DNA of 30,516 nt, from assembly GCA_945885645.1 (NCBI GenBank), contig CAMCYV010000005.1, positions 1-30,516 on the forward strand, given 5' to 3'. A program made the position numbers and the translations under genes. The notes beneath the pieces were generated by a model. It saw nothing but the letters and a program-made list of their open reading frames with translations. It was not told where the DNA came from and did not search any database. Shown here piece by piece: positions 1 to 7,809 of the stretch (positions within the stretch are counted from its first letter, which is position 1; each line of letters begins with the position of its first letter). Source of the stretch: Bifidobacterium breve. Lineage in GTDB: Bacteria; Actinomycetota; Actinomycetes; S36-B12.

Positions 1-1328
1 ATCAACGCTAACTCTTTTCCAGGATCCGAAGCAATCTGAAATGATGCCCAACGCTCAAAGCCGGCTAATTCGATACTGCCGGAGCCATCGGGTAACTGCC
101 ATGTTTGGCCAACACGCAAAGACTCCAGTCCCAATTGGGTCATGTTGTCGACATTAAGGGTGTAGACGCTCTGGGACACACCGCCGTCAAGACCCAAGTC
201 TCCTGCCCACGCACCCAGAAAAACCGACACGTCGTCGGGCGCCGGGAAAATCGAGTGTGGTCCGAGCTCTTCAGAGATAGCACTAGTGGGCAAAAAAAGT
301 CCTCGGAACCCCAGCTGCGGATCTGAATCAGGAACTTTGACCACGCCCGTTGACGTGAAGTTTCCATCTTGTGGCAAAAAGACAACCGCGTCGTCGAGGA
401 CTACCTGCCTCTTCGAGTCGCGCACGATCAAGTGGGGCGCATAGCCGTGACCGACCAGAAATACTTTGGCTGAATCAATCACGAGTGGCTCATTGACCTC
501 CACCAGGTGGGTGGTAGCAGTTTCCTCGCCGGGTCGATCAACAACCATTTTGGCTTCAAAAAGTCTTGGGGCCCCCGCTTGGGAATTGTCACGTTCAAAC
601 TCGACATTGAAACTCTCAAGTGTGAACGAAAATTCTGGGAGATTTTCAGCCGATGACAAGCGGCCCCCGCCCCATGCGTCGTACTGCGTCAAAGTATCTG
701 AAAAACCCTCGCCTTCACGAACTATCACGTTGCCGCGCCAGCCGAAGAGTCCACCAATTGCGATACCGACCAGAATCAGAATGAGTGAGAAATGAAACAC
801 GAGGTTTCCAGTTTCACGCAAATATCCTTTTTCTGCGGAGACCCAACGACTACCGTCGGGGTCTTCACCGATCACCGTTCGCCAATGGTTCTTTTTGAGA
901 AACGCATGCGCATTCTGGATTACTGCATCGGATTCACCCTCGACTTCGAAAGTGTCTCCACCCAGTCGCACAAGGTTTTTGGGCGCGGGTGGTGGTTGTG
1001 ACCGCATTGCTCGCCAGTGCACTCCTAGTCGAGGAACAACGCAACCAATGAGTGAGATGAAAAGCAGGATGTATACAGCCGAGTACCACGGTGAACCGAA
1101 AACGTCGAAGAGTCCGATTGAATCAAAAATCGGGCCGAGCGTGGGATAGTCGATAATCCACTGGTCGACCAGAATCGGGTTCGTCCCTCTTTGTGGAAAA
1201 TATGAGCCGGGAATGCTCACAATTGCCAGCAGGAACAGCAGGATGAGTGCGGTCTTCATGCTGGTGAGTTGGCGCCACAGCCACCGCAGGAAGCCGCGCT
1301 GGGACATGGGGGGTAGCGAAGTGCTCAC
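1..1328 (-). CDS. resB: ResB, cytochrome c biogenesis membrane protein (3' end beyond window)
   Basis: ResB works with ResC/CcsA in system II cytochrome c maturation, moving heme across the membrane and attaching it to apocytochromes. I translated the frame by hand: it stays open from a GTG at 1328 to the window edge, giving 442 codons with no stop. The N-terminal part has a first membrane helix at about residues 24-42 followed by the family-typical SYFPQRG motif, a second helix near residues 82-100 (WYSAVYILLFISLIG) and a third near 170-190 (FHFSLILILVGIAIGGLFGW), then a long extracytoplasmic domain. The GTG shares one base with the ccdA stop (TAGTG), so the two are translationally coupled. 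The C-terminus and the expected resC partner lie left of the window. The family call is secure. Confidence 0.93.
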   Translation of the reverse strand, partial: MSTSLPPMSQRGFLRWLWRQLTSMKTALILLFLLAIVSIPGSYFPQRGTNPILVDQWIIDYPTLGPIFDSIGLFDVFGSPWYSAVYILLFISLIGCVVPRLGVHWRAMRSQPPPAPKNLVRLGGDTFEVEGESDAVIQNAHAFLKKNHWRTVIGEDPDGSRWVSAEKGYLRETGNLVFHFSLILILVGIAIGGLFGWRGNVIVREGEGFSDTLTQYDAWGGGRLSSAENLPEFSFTLESFNVEFERDNSQAGAPRLFEAKMVVDRPGEETATTHLVEVNEPLVIDSAKVFLVGHGYAPHLIVRDSKRQVVLDDAVVFLPQDGNFTSTGVVKVPDSDPQLGFRGLFLPTSAISEELGPHSIFPAPDDVSVFLGAWAGDLGLDGGVSQSVYTLNVDNMTQLGLESLRVGQTWQLPDGSGSIELAGFERWASFQIASDPGKELAL

Positions 1329-2071
1329 TAAATCACCGTCTCAAACCCGGGCATGGTGACGCGAAGCCAAATGGTGAATTCGGTCCAGGCTCCCGTGAGA
1401 AGCAGCAGGCCGACAATCACCAGCATCGCGCCGCCGATCCTCATAATCGCAAGGTTATGTGTTCGGAGGAATTTCAACGCTCGCGCGGTGCGAGTAAATA
1501 GCAACCCAATCAAAATAAATGGCAATCCCAATCCGAGCGAATACACAAATGAGAGAAGTGCCCCACGGGCCGCACTCGCCTCCGTAAACGCCAGAGTCTG
1601 CACCGCCGCGAGTGTTGGGCCAATACACGGCGTCCAACCGATACCAAATGCAATTCCCAGAATCGGTGCTCCCGCAACGCCCCACTTGGGCACATGGTGG
1701 AACCGGTACTCACGTTGTAGCCCAGGAATCAACCCCATGAAAGCCAAACCCATGGCAATCACGAAAACTCCGAGAATGCGATTAATCCAGTCGGAGTATT
1801 CCAAGAGAAGTGATCCCATGCCACCGAATAACGCGCCATAGGAAACAAAAACCACACTGAAGCCGAGAACGAAAAGAACACTTCCCAGCAGAACCCGGCC
1901 TTTACGTCCCTCACTTAATTCAGCGCCGGTGAGCCCGGTGATGTAACTGATGTAACCCGGAGCCAGCGGCAGTACGCAGGGGCTCAGAAAAGCTACCAAC
2001 CCTGCAGCAAATGCGATTAGCATCGCGAACAGCAGTGAACCGCTGACAACAACGGTGGAGATGTTATCCAC
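1328..2071 (-). CDS. ccdA: CcdA-type thiol-disulfide transporter
   Basis: This is a polytopic membrane protein that passes reducing power across the membrane to extracytoplasmic thioredoxins, which keep the apocytochrome CXXCH cysteines reduced. The two conserved membrane cysteines of the family are visible in LSPCVLPL and GWTPCIGP, and about six hydrophobic segments cover the 247 residues. I chose the GTG at 2071 because GGAG lies 7 bases before it and it overlaps the upstream thioredoxin stop by 8 bases. An ATG at 2089 would add six residues but has no clear ribosome binding site. It lies between the TlpA-like thioredoxin, its likely partner, and resB. Confidence 0.93.
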   Translation of the reverse strand: MDNISTVVVSGSLLFAMLIAFAAGLVAFLSPCVLPLAPGYISYITGLTGAELSEGRKGRVLLGSVLFVLGFSVVFVSYGALFGGMGSLLLEYSDWINRILGVFVIAMGLAFMGLIPGLQREYRFHHVPKWGVAGAPILGIAFGIGWTPCIGPTLAAVQTLAFTEASAARGALLSFVYSLGLGLPFILIGLLFTRTARALKFLRTHNLAIMRIGGAMLVIVGLLLLTGAWTEFTIWLRVTMPGFETVI

Positions 2072-2654
2072 TCGATGTCTCCGACTCATCGAGGAGCGGC
2101 TCGATCATTGCCCGCAGTGTGGCAGATGTCACAGTGCCGAGTGCCCGGGCTGCGACCCTCCCTCGTTGATCAATCACGATTGTTGAAGGGATCGCTTGCG
2201 GTGGCAATGAGTCATTAAAAAGTAACTGGATCCGACCGTCAGTGTCGACCATGGAAGGATACGTCACACCAAAATTTCTCGTAAATGCTTGCGCGGCCGC
2301 CTGCGAGTCGCGAGTATTGAGTCCGATGAATTGCACGCCCTTGCCATCAAATTGACGTGCAACTTCCTCTAACGCACCAGCTTCAGCCCGACAGGGAGCA
2401 CACCACGAGGCCCAAACGTTGAGAACGACAACCTGACCGGCAAAGTCGGAGAGTTTTAACGTGTCACCATTGAGATCAACACCAACAGCCTCAGGAGCCA
2501 ATTGGCGTTGTGCAGGCTCAAGAATTGTGACCGAACCATCACCTGAAACAAACCCCGCCCCGGTCTCTGGAGCTGTTGAACATGCGCTGAGGACTAGGAC
2601 CAATACGAACCCAGCGATCACAGAACGAACAGTCGAGCGAGGAAGAACGCGCAT
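2064..2654 (-). CDS. TlpA/ResA-like thioredoxin lipoprotein
   Basis: This is an extracytoplasmic thiol-disulfide reductase of the ResA/TlpA class that should reduce apocytochrome c cysteines using electrons from CcdA. The 196-residue product starts with a lipoprotein signal: an arginine-containing N-region, a hydrophobic stretch, and a lipobox ending LSAC near residue 25. The thioredoxin fold follows, with the active site WASWCAPC near residue 87 and the cis-proline region QAIPST. It starts 9 bases after the histidine phosphatase stop and overlaps ccdA, so it belongs to the same operon. The family call is secure; ResA, TlpA and CcsX are naming alternatives. Confidence 0.92.
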   Translation of the reverse strand: MRVLPRSTVRSVIAGFVLVLVLSACSTAPETGAGFVSGDGSVTILEPAQRQLAPEAVGVDLNGDTLKLSDFAGQVVVLNVWASWCAPCRAEAGALEEVARQFDGKGVQFIGLNTRDSQAAAQAFTRNFGVTYPSMVDTDGRIQLLFNDSLPPQAIPSTIVIDQRGRVAARALGTVTSATLRAMIEPLLDESETSSG

Positions 2655-2663
2655 GGTTACATG

Positions 2664-3371
2664 CTAAGCGCCAGCAATCTTGCTGGCCTTCTCAAGTAGG
2701 TCCCGTGAAGGCTCAGAATAAGTGATTGCCACCAAATCTTGATTATCAAATGTCAATGAAGTCAAAGATGCCAACGTGCATTGGCGTGATCGAGGGTCAT
2801 GCCACAACCGTCGACGCTCTGCCGAAAGCCGGGCTATCCAAATGGGCAATTGGTGGCTGACCAGAACCGCTTCACGGCCCTGTGCGGCGAGGCGCGCAGA
2901 TTCAATGGCAGCATTCATACGCGCTGCCACAATGTCATAGGGCTCACCCCAAGACGGCTTAATTGGATTCCACAGGTGGCGCCAAGTCTTTGGTTGCTTG
3001 AGAACACCGTCGCCGACGCTCACACGTTGACCCTCAAAGATATTTTCTGCCTCGATCAAATTCTGATCTGTCACAATGTCAAGCTTGTGACTGGTTGCGA
3101 TGGGAGTAGCCGTTTGCTGCGCACGCTCCATTGGCGAGGAAATGACCGCTGCAATATCGCGCTGGGCGAGAGCAGCCGCGGCACGATCGGCCATTTCGAG
3201 TCCGAGATCGCTGAGAAAATAACCAGGAAGACGACCGTAAAGCACGCCTTCCGGGTTGTAAACCTCGCCATGGCGGAGCAGGTGAACCGTTGTGTGACCC
3301 GATGACTCTGACACGAGATCTACTTCGTGCTCTTGCGCCGCGCGACCGGCCTGCGACGGCTTGGACGCCAT
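2664..3371 (-). CDS. Histidine phosphatase family protein (phosphoglycerate mutase-like)
   Basis: This is a member of the branch-1 histidine phosphatase superfamily. The catalytic LLRHGE motif is near residue 32, and further family features are SSPMERAQQTA near residue 80, the acidic ENIFEG segment, and VLVSHQLPIW carrying the second catalytic histidine. The substrate is unknown. In actinobacteria a gene of this type commonly lies between the hem genes and the cytochrome c maturation genes, as here. The ATG at 3371 has GGTG 7 bases upstream but overlaps hemD by 52 bases. A GTG at 3314, five bases after the hemD stop, would remove 19 poorly conserved residues and is a fair alternative. Confidence 0.88.
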   Translation of the reverse strand: MASKPSQAGRAAQEHEVDLVSESSGHTTVHLLRHGEVYNPEGVLYGRLPGYFLSDLGLEMADRAAAALAQRDIAAVISSPMERAQQTATPIATSHKLDIVTDQNLIEAENIFEGQRVSVGDGVLKQPKTWRHLWNPIKPSWGEPYDIVAARMNAAIESARLAAQGREAVLVSHQLPIWIARLSAERRRLWHDPRSRQCTLASLTSLTFDNQDLVAITYSEPSRDLLEKASKIAGA

Positions 3372-5059
3372 GACACTTCACCATTTGCAAGTGCAGCCTC
3401 ACGCAAACCTTCAGCATGAACCGAAAGTGCGTCAACGAGTGCAAGCGGAGTATTCACTTCTGCGAGCACATCAACGCGAAGTCCGTGTTCGGCTGCCGTC
3501 TTTGCGGTCTGCGGGCCGATGCAAGCAACCACTGTCGTTGCGTGCGGCTTTCCCGCGATACCAACAAGGTTTCGCACAGTGCTACTGGATGTAAACAGGA
3601 CTGCGTCAAATCCACCCGTCTTGATGGCTTCGCGAGTTTGCGCGGGAGGAGGCGCCGCCCGAACAGTGCGGAACGCCGTGATGTCTTCAACTTCCCAACC
3701 TAGATCGGTTAAGCCAGCGACCAATGTGTCCGTTGAAATATCGGCTCTCGGAAGGAAAATCCGGTTGATCGGGTCCGTCAAACTGTCATAGGGAGGCCAT
3801 TCCTCCATGAGTGCGGTGGTGTTTTGATCACCGGGAGGAACCAAGTCTGGCTTGACGCCAAACTCAATGAGTGCCGCAATAGTTGAGGCTCCGACAGCTG
3901 CGACTTTGAGCCCGGAGAAAGAGCGAGCGTCCAGACCATATTCTTCGAGTTTTTCTCGAATGGCTCGAACCGCATTAAAAGATGTGAATCCCACCCACGC
4001 GTAGCGACCAGAAACCAGACCATTCACGGCGCGGTCCATTTGTTGAGGGGTTCGAGGTGGCTCAACCGAAATTGTTGCGACTTCACTGGGAACAGCGCCG
4101 TGCGCCTTAAGCACCTGAATCATTTCTGCGGTGTTGTCTTGGGTGCGGGGAATCAGAACGCGCCAGCCAACCAATTCCTTCTTTTCAAACCAGTTGTACT
4201 TCTCGCGTTGGTCGATTACTTCACCGACAACGACAAAACCTGGCCCGGTATCCTTGGAACCTTTCAACAGGGCGCCAACCGAGCCCAAAGTTGACAGTGT
4301 GCTCCGTTGATCCACCGTAGTGCCATTGCGGGTGAGCGCGATGGGGGTTAGCGGGTCACGCCCAGCCTTGAGAAGCTTGTCAGCGATTGTGGTGACCAAA
4401 TCACCACTTTCCAGGAATACCAATGTCTCACGAGGGTTGACCAGAGCATTCCAATCAATCTCTGAATCTTGCCCATTAAGAATTCGGACTTCATGGGACT
4501 TTCCGCCCGTGAGGTTGAATCCCGCAAATGCTGGTATTCCAGTTATGTCGCTTACGCCCGGCACGATCTCAAAGTTTGCATGTGAACGGCGAAGTACCGA
4601 AATTTCAGGTACCAAACGACCTGAGATAATTGGGTCCCCGATTACCAGACGAACCACCAATTGGGCTTCGCGTGCCAATTCAAGCACCAACTTTGCAGTC
4701 TCGGCTGGTTCAAGTTCAATTTCATCTTCCCCAACAGTGCTCACAACTTTTTCCTCGTGCACATAAGCCAAAGCGATATGCATGGCCTGCGAATCCGCGA
4801 CTATTTTGTCGGCAGATTTCAGGAGTCGAAGTGCGCGCACTGTCAACAGTTCAGGATCACCTGGGCCGGCCGCAATGAAAACTATGGATCCAAGTGCCGC
4901 TTTTTTTCGGGGTGGCGTGGGAGCGACCTCCACCCCCTCAATAATCGCAGGCTTTACGGCGCTTTTAGCCACTGACTTTTTTTCTACTGTCACTTCGATT
5001 GCCTTTTTTGTTGATGTTGCGTTGGACTTTGGCTTTGGGGTACTCAGGGTTGAACTCAT
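3320..5059 (-). CDS. hemD: Uroporphyrinogen-III synthase fused to a SUMT-like domain
   Basis: The 579-residue product has three parts. Residues 1-55 are a lysine- and alanine-rich tail of low complexity. Residues 56 to about 300 resemble uroporphyrinogen-III C-methyltransferase, with the SAM-binding AAGPGDPELLT. From about 295 to 555 is a HemD domain (GWRVLIPRTQDNT, VGFTSFNAVRAI, AAVGASTIAAL, LFTSSSTVRNL), which would close hydroxymethylbilane to uroporphyrinogen III. The second SUMT motif reads RLVIGDPIISG instead of the usual RLKGGDPFVFGRG, so methylation is doubtful; the Mycobacterium homologue is, from memory, similarly divergent. The start overlaps the rex stop by 4 bases. The hemA and hemC genes usually between rex and hemD are missing. 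Confidence 0.9.
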   Translation of the reverse strand: MSSTLSTPKPKSNATSTKKAIEVTVEKKSVAKSAVKPAIIEGVEVAPTPPRKKAALGSIVFIAAGPGDPELLTVRALRLLKSADKIVADSQAMHIALAYVHEEKVVSTVGEDEIELEPAETAKLVLELAREAQLVVRLVIGDPIISGRLVPEISVLRRSHANFEIVPGVSDITGIPAFAGFNLTGGKSHEVRILNGQDSEIDWNALVNPRETLVFLESGDLVTTIADKLLKAGRDPLTPIALTRNGTTVDQRSTLSTLGSVGALLKGSKDTGPGFVVVGEVIDQREKYNWFEKKELVGWRVLIPRTQDNTAEMIQVLKAHGAVPSEVATISVEPPRTPQQMDRAVNGLVSGRYAWVGFTSFNAVRAIREKLEEYGLDARSFSGLKVAAVGASTIAALIEFGVKPDLVPPGDQNTTALMEEWPPYDSLTDPINRIFLPRADISTDTLVAGLTDLGWEVEDITAFRTVRAAPPPAQTREAIKTGGFDAVLFTSSSTVRNLVGIAGKPHATTVVACIGPQTAKTAAEHGLRVDVLAEVNTPLALVDALSVHAEGLREAALANGEVSWRPSRRRPVARRKSTK

Positions 5060-5757
5060 GCGATCTCCGCGCGGATATGTGGTTCCTGCAAACTTTGGTC
5101 TGAATCAGATCTCTGATCATGAAATGCAAGTATTTGGAGTTCGACAGCCAAATCGACTTTTCGCACCTCGACCTGCTCGGGGACATTGAGAACGACAGGA
5201 GCAAAATTCAAGATGCTCACCAATCCAGCTTGAATCATGAGATCCGCAATCTCTTGCGCCGAGTCAGCCGGAGTTGTGATCACTCCTATTTTTACATCGC
5301 TCTGGGAAACCACTGCCGGTAAATCTCCTACCGGTTTTACCGTGAAGGATTCTTGTCCACACATAATGGTGTTGCCGACCAATTCGTGATCTCGATCGAA
5401 AATCCCAACAATGTGAAATCCTCGGCCGCCAAAAGCACGGTATGAAGCAAGGGCCCGTCCTAAATTCCCCATGCCCACGATGACAATTCCACGAGATTTA
5501 GACACACCCAGTTCACGGGCAATTTGAAAGGTGAGATAAGACACGTTGTAGCCCACACCTCGAGTTCCAAAGGATCCAAGATGGGACAGGTCTTTGCGCA
5601 ATTTGGCTGAACTCACGCCACAAGCTGCCGCGAGCTCTTCACTGGCGATGGTGGTAACGCCATTTACCCCGAAACTTGCCAGGACCCGGTGATAAATGGG
5701 CAATCGGGCAATGGTCGCGGCGGGAATGGCACCGGGTTTGCGGCTGGGAAGGGTCAC
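5056..5757 (-). CDS. rex: Redox-sensing transcriptional repressor Rex
   Basis: Rex senses the NADH/NAD+ ratio and represses respiratory and fermentative genes when NADH is low. The 233-residue product has an N-terminal winged helix (about residues 15-75, including SSAKLRKDLSHLG) and a C-terminal Rossmann domain with the dinucleotide motif GMGNLG near residue 95, followed by the family-typical IVGIFDRD and ITTPADSAQEIADLM. The GTG start at 5757 is preceded by GAGG. Rex often represses its own operon, and candidate operators lie between 5786 and 5842. In Streptomyces rex heads the hemACD operon; here it is fused by a 4-base overlap straight to hemD. Confidence 0.95.
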   Translation of the reverse strand: MTLPSRKPGAIPAATIARLPIYHRVLASFGVNGVTTIASEELAAACGVSSAKLRKDLSHLGSFGTRGVGYNVSYLTFQIARELGVSKSRGIVIVGMGNLGRALASYRAFGGRGFHIVGIFDRDHELVGNTIMCGQESFTVKPVGDLPAVVSQSDVKIGVITTPADSAQEIADLMIQAGLVSILNFAPVVLNVPEQVEVRKVDLAVELQILAFHDQRSDSDQSLQEPHIRAEIA

Positions 5758-5785
5758 TGTTTGTACCTCGGGTCGAAGAACATGC

Positions 5786-5801
5786 TGTTAACACATTCGC
5801 G
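5786..5801. promoter_or_regulatory. Candidate Rex operator upstream of rex
   Basis: TGTTAACACATTCGCG matches 11 of 16 positions of the Streptomyces Rex operator TGTGAACGCGTTCACA, and keeps the AAC/TTC half-site spacing. It lies 29 bases before the rex start codon and downstream of a candidate promoter, where autoregulation is expected. The match is imperfect, so this is a suggestion. Confidence 0.35.
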
Positions 5802-5816
5802 GGTGATTGCGGCCTT

Positions 5817-5840
5817 GTGAAGAAGCCGAACTCTATTCAC
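5817..5840. promoter_or_regulatory. GTGAA/TTCAC inverted repeat overlapping the rex promoter
   Basis: GTGAA (5817-5821) and TTCAC (5836-5840) are exact inverted half-sites separated by 14 bases, and the left arm is embedded in TTGTGAA, the Rex half-site sequence. The repeat covers the candidate -10 element at 5830-5835. The spacing is wider than a normal Rex site, so the protein that would bind is uncertain. Confidence 0.3.
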
Positions 5841-5859
5841 TTAGATGAATAGATATCAA
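5830..5859 (-). promoter_or_regulatory. Candidate promoter for the rex-hemD operon
   Basis: Read on the minus strand, TTGATA (5854-5859) lies 18 bases before TAGAGT (5830-5835), close to the TTGACA and TANNNT consensus for a housekeeping promoter. Transcription would begin near 5823 and give a leader of about 65 bases, containing the candidate Rex site at 5786. Confidence 0.45.
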
Positions 5860-5891
5860 ATATTACCGGACGGAAGTGTCCGATAATCGAA

Positions 5892-6137
5892 TTATAGGCT
5901 CAGCCGTGCGACCAAACGGTCTCGATTGACCTTCCAGAAGTCAAATGGCTGACCATCAACAAGTATCACCGGGATCTTTTCCCAGTACAAATCTGCCAAG
6001 TCCGGGTCTTCAGTAATCGAGAGCACCTGGAACCCCTGCCCCAACTCTTCACACACCTGGGCTACGACCTCAACCGCCTGCTCGCATAAATGACAATCAG
6101 GCTTTCCCACAACGCTCACCCGCGGTAAGTCGCTCAA
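5892..6137 (-). CDS. Glutaredoxin-like protein (DUF836 type)
   Basis: This 81-residue protein has the compact thioredoxin/glutaredoxin fold: VSVVGKPDCHLCEQA carries a CXXC redox motif (CHLC, residues 15-18), and KIPVILVDGQ provides the cis-proline loop. The family is small and its substrates are mostly unknown. Its start overlaps the acyl-CoA synthetase stop by 4 bases (ATGA), so it is cotranscribed with that gene. A glutaredoxin-like gene beside rex and the SerB-like HAD gene is common in actinobacteria, which supports vertical inheritance. Confidence 0.88.
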   Translation of the reverse strand: MSDLPRVSVVGKPDCHLCEQAVEVVAQVCEELGQGFQVLSITEDPDLADLYWEKIPVILVDGQPFDFWKVNRDRLVARLSL

Positions 6138-7771
6138 TCTTGCACTGTCGATTCACCAGAAACGTCAACCCCATAGACCTCACGGAGTCGACCTTTCGCA
6201 ATCTTGCCCGTTGCAGACCTCGGCAAACTCGCCACGATCCGGATCTCAGTGGGGCATTTAAACCGCGCAAGGGCTTTGGCAACACTGACCCCAATCGACT
6301 CTGGTGTCGCCAGGGAACCGGGAACCAAAACAATCAAAGCGCTCACTGCTTCACCGGTGTCGGGATCGGGTCGTCCAAGAACAGCCGCTTCGGCGACATC
6401 GGTGAGTGCCTCTAGTGCAGCTTCAACTTCACGTGGGAAAACATTAAAGCCATTAACAATTATTAGTTCTCGGCGGCGGTCCACCAAGTGCAATGCACCA
6501 TCTTGATCTTGATAACCGATGTCACCCGTACCAAACCACCCGCTGGAATCTGGACCACCATCACGATTAGGCCAATAGCCGAGAAAAACCCCTGGACCCT
6601 TGATCCAAATTTCACCTGGGTCCCCGAACTCGACCTCGTCTCCAGAGTCAGCCATGATTCGAATACTTGTTCCCGCAATTGGGAGACCGACGCAGCCCGC
6701 CTGGGCCCGTGAATTAACCACCGTTGAGGTAATTACCGGTGAGGCTTCAGTCATCCCGTAGCCCTCGAAGATTCGCATGCCAGTGAGTTCTTCAAAGCGG
6801 TTGAAAACATTAACGGGCAGTTGGGCCCCGCCCGATGACAGCAGCCTGACAGGTCGCATTGCATTAGCTACGCCGGGGATCCGTGACCACAATAAATACA
6901 TCGCGGGCGCGCCAGCAACCGTTGTCACGTGCTCCCGCGCAATCACTTCTAAAGATTCAGATGCATCAAAGCGGTCAAGGATTACAACCGATGCGCCCAC
7001 CGCAAGTGACATGGTCAAAACGGTGTTCAACCCATAGATATGAAAAAGTGGCAGGACTGCAAGGACTGTATCTTCCGCACTGACAATGGGAGGGTTGCGT
7101 AACTCCAACAATGCAGAAACATTACTGACGACGTTTGCATGTGTCAGCATTACGCCTTTGGCGGTTCCATCAGAGCCTGATGTAAATAAAAGTAACCCAA
7201 GATTGTCAACTGCAACCTTGGGGAAGTCAACTTTGGTATCAGGCTTTCGGGTAAGGCTCCTGATTGACTCCTTTAAAAAATTACGAATGGAATCACGTGT
7301 CGATGTTATTTCTTCACACAACATTGCGGGACAGGAATCTGGCACCGAGTCTGCGCCCAATTCCGCTAACTCCGATGAGACCAGTAGGACTTTAGCTTCA
7401 GAAACTTCCAGGATCTCGGTTATTTCACGAGACGTGTAGCCGGGGTTCAGTGGAATGGGAACCAGTCCAGCACGAACAATTCCAAAATAGGAGACCACGA
7501 ACTCGATTGAGTTGCCCATCAGTATCGCTACCCGGTCTCCGGATCGGGAGGGAGCTAAGCCGCTTTCCAGCAATGCGGCCGCCGTAGCGCTTACCTTTGT
7601 ATCCAAAGCGGAATAAGAAATGCGCTCCCCCGTTTCAGCTTCAATTAATGCGATCCGATCAGGATCTCGAAGGGCCGAATTAGCCAAGAAATCGGCAACG
7701 GTCACAACTTCACCGAAGGTGCCCGTTTGGGTGGCGGGATGGACGGAGTTCACGGACGCAGTTTGACACAT
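6134..7771 (-). CDS. AMP-forming acyl-CoA synthetase (fatty acid-CoA ligase family)
   Basis: This ANL-superfamily enzyme activates a carboxylic acid as an acyl-adenylate and transfers it to CoA. Motifs in order are the P-loop LLFTSGSDGTAKGVMLTH (a variant of the usual TSGTTGxPKG), the adenine-binding YGMTEASP, the hinge region GWFGTGDIGYQDQDG and DRRRELIIVNGFNVFPREVE, and the C-terminal catalytic lysine in RSATGKIAKG. The substrate cannot be read from sequence; medium- or long-chain fatty acid is the usual annotation. I prefer the ATG at 7771 (545 residues). A GTG at 7789 or one near 7753 is possible, as there is no strong ribosome binding site. It is divergent from the HAD phosphatase gene. 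Confidence 0.9.
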   Translation of the reverse strand: MCQTASVNSVHPATQTGTFGEVVTVADFLANSALRDPDRIALIEAETGERISYSALDTKVSATAAALLESGLAPSRSGDRVAILMGNSIEFVVSYFGIVRAGLVPIPLNPGYTSREITEILEVSEAKVLLVSSELAELGADSVPDSCPAMLCEEITSTRDSIRNFLKESIRSLTRKPDTKVDFPKVAVDNLGLLLFTSGSDGTAKGVMLTHANVVSNVSALLELRNPPIVSAEDTVLAVLPLFHIYGLNTVLTMSLAVGASVVILDRFDASESLEVIAREHVTTVAGAPAMYLLWSRIPGVANAMRPVRLLSSGGAQLPVNVFNRFEELTGMRIFEGYGMTEASPVITSTVVNSRAQAGCVGLPIAGTSIRIMADSGDEVEFGDPGEIWIKGPGVFLGYWPNRDGGPDSSGWFGTGDIGYQDQDGALHLVDRRRELIIVNGFNVFPREVEAALEALTDVAEAAVLGRPDPDTGEAVSALIVLVPGSLATPESIGVSVAKALARFKCPTEIRIVASLPRSATGKIAKGRLREVYGVDVSGESTVQD

Positions 7772-7797
7772 ATCCTGATCCAGGGACACCCGGTGAG

Positions 7798-7803
7798 TAC
7801 TCT
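7798..7803 (+). promoter_or_regulatory. -10 element for a leaderless transcript
   Basis: TACTCT ends 6 bases before the GTG at 7810, so transcription would start at the start codon itself. No good -35 is visible. It is one of six such arrangements in this window. Confidence 0.45.
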
Positions 7804-7809
7804 GAGCGT

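Noticed and set aside
1353..1841. Long plus-strand open frame opposite ccdA
   Set aside because: It is the antisense of a secure membrane protein gene and has no ribosome binding site or recognisable domain.
5867..5882. CGGAC-N6-GTCCG stem downstream of the glutaredoxin gene as a terminator
   Set aside because: The stem is only 5 base pairs and the following tract is not U-rich enough; it also lies within the rex promoter region.
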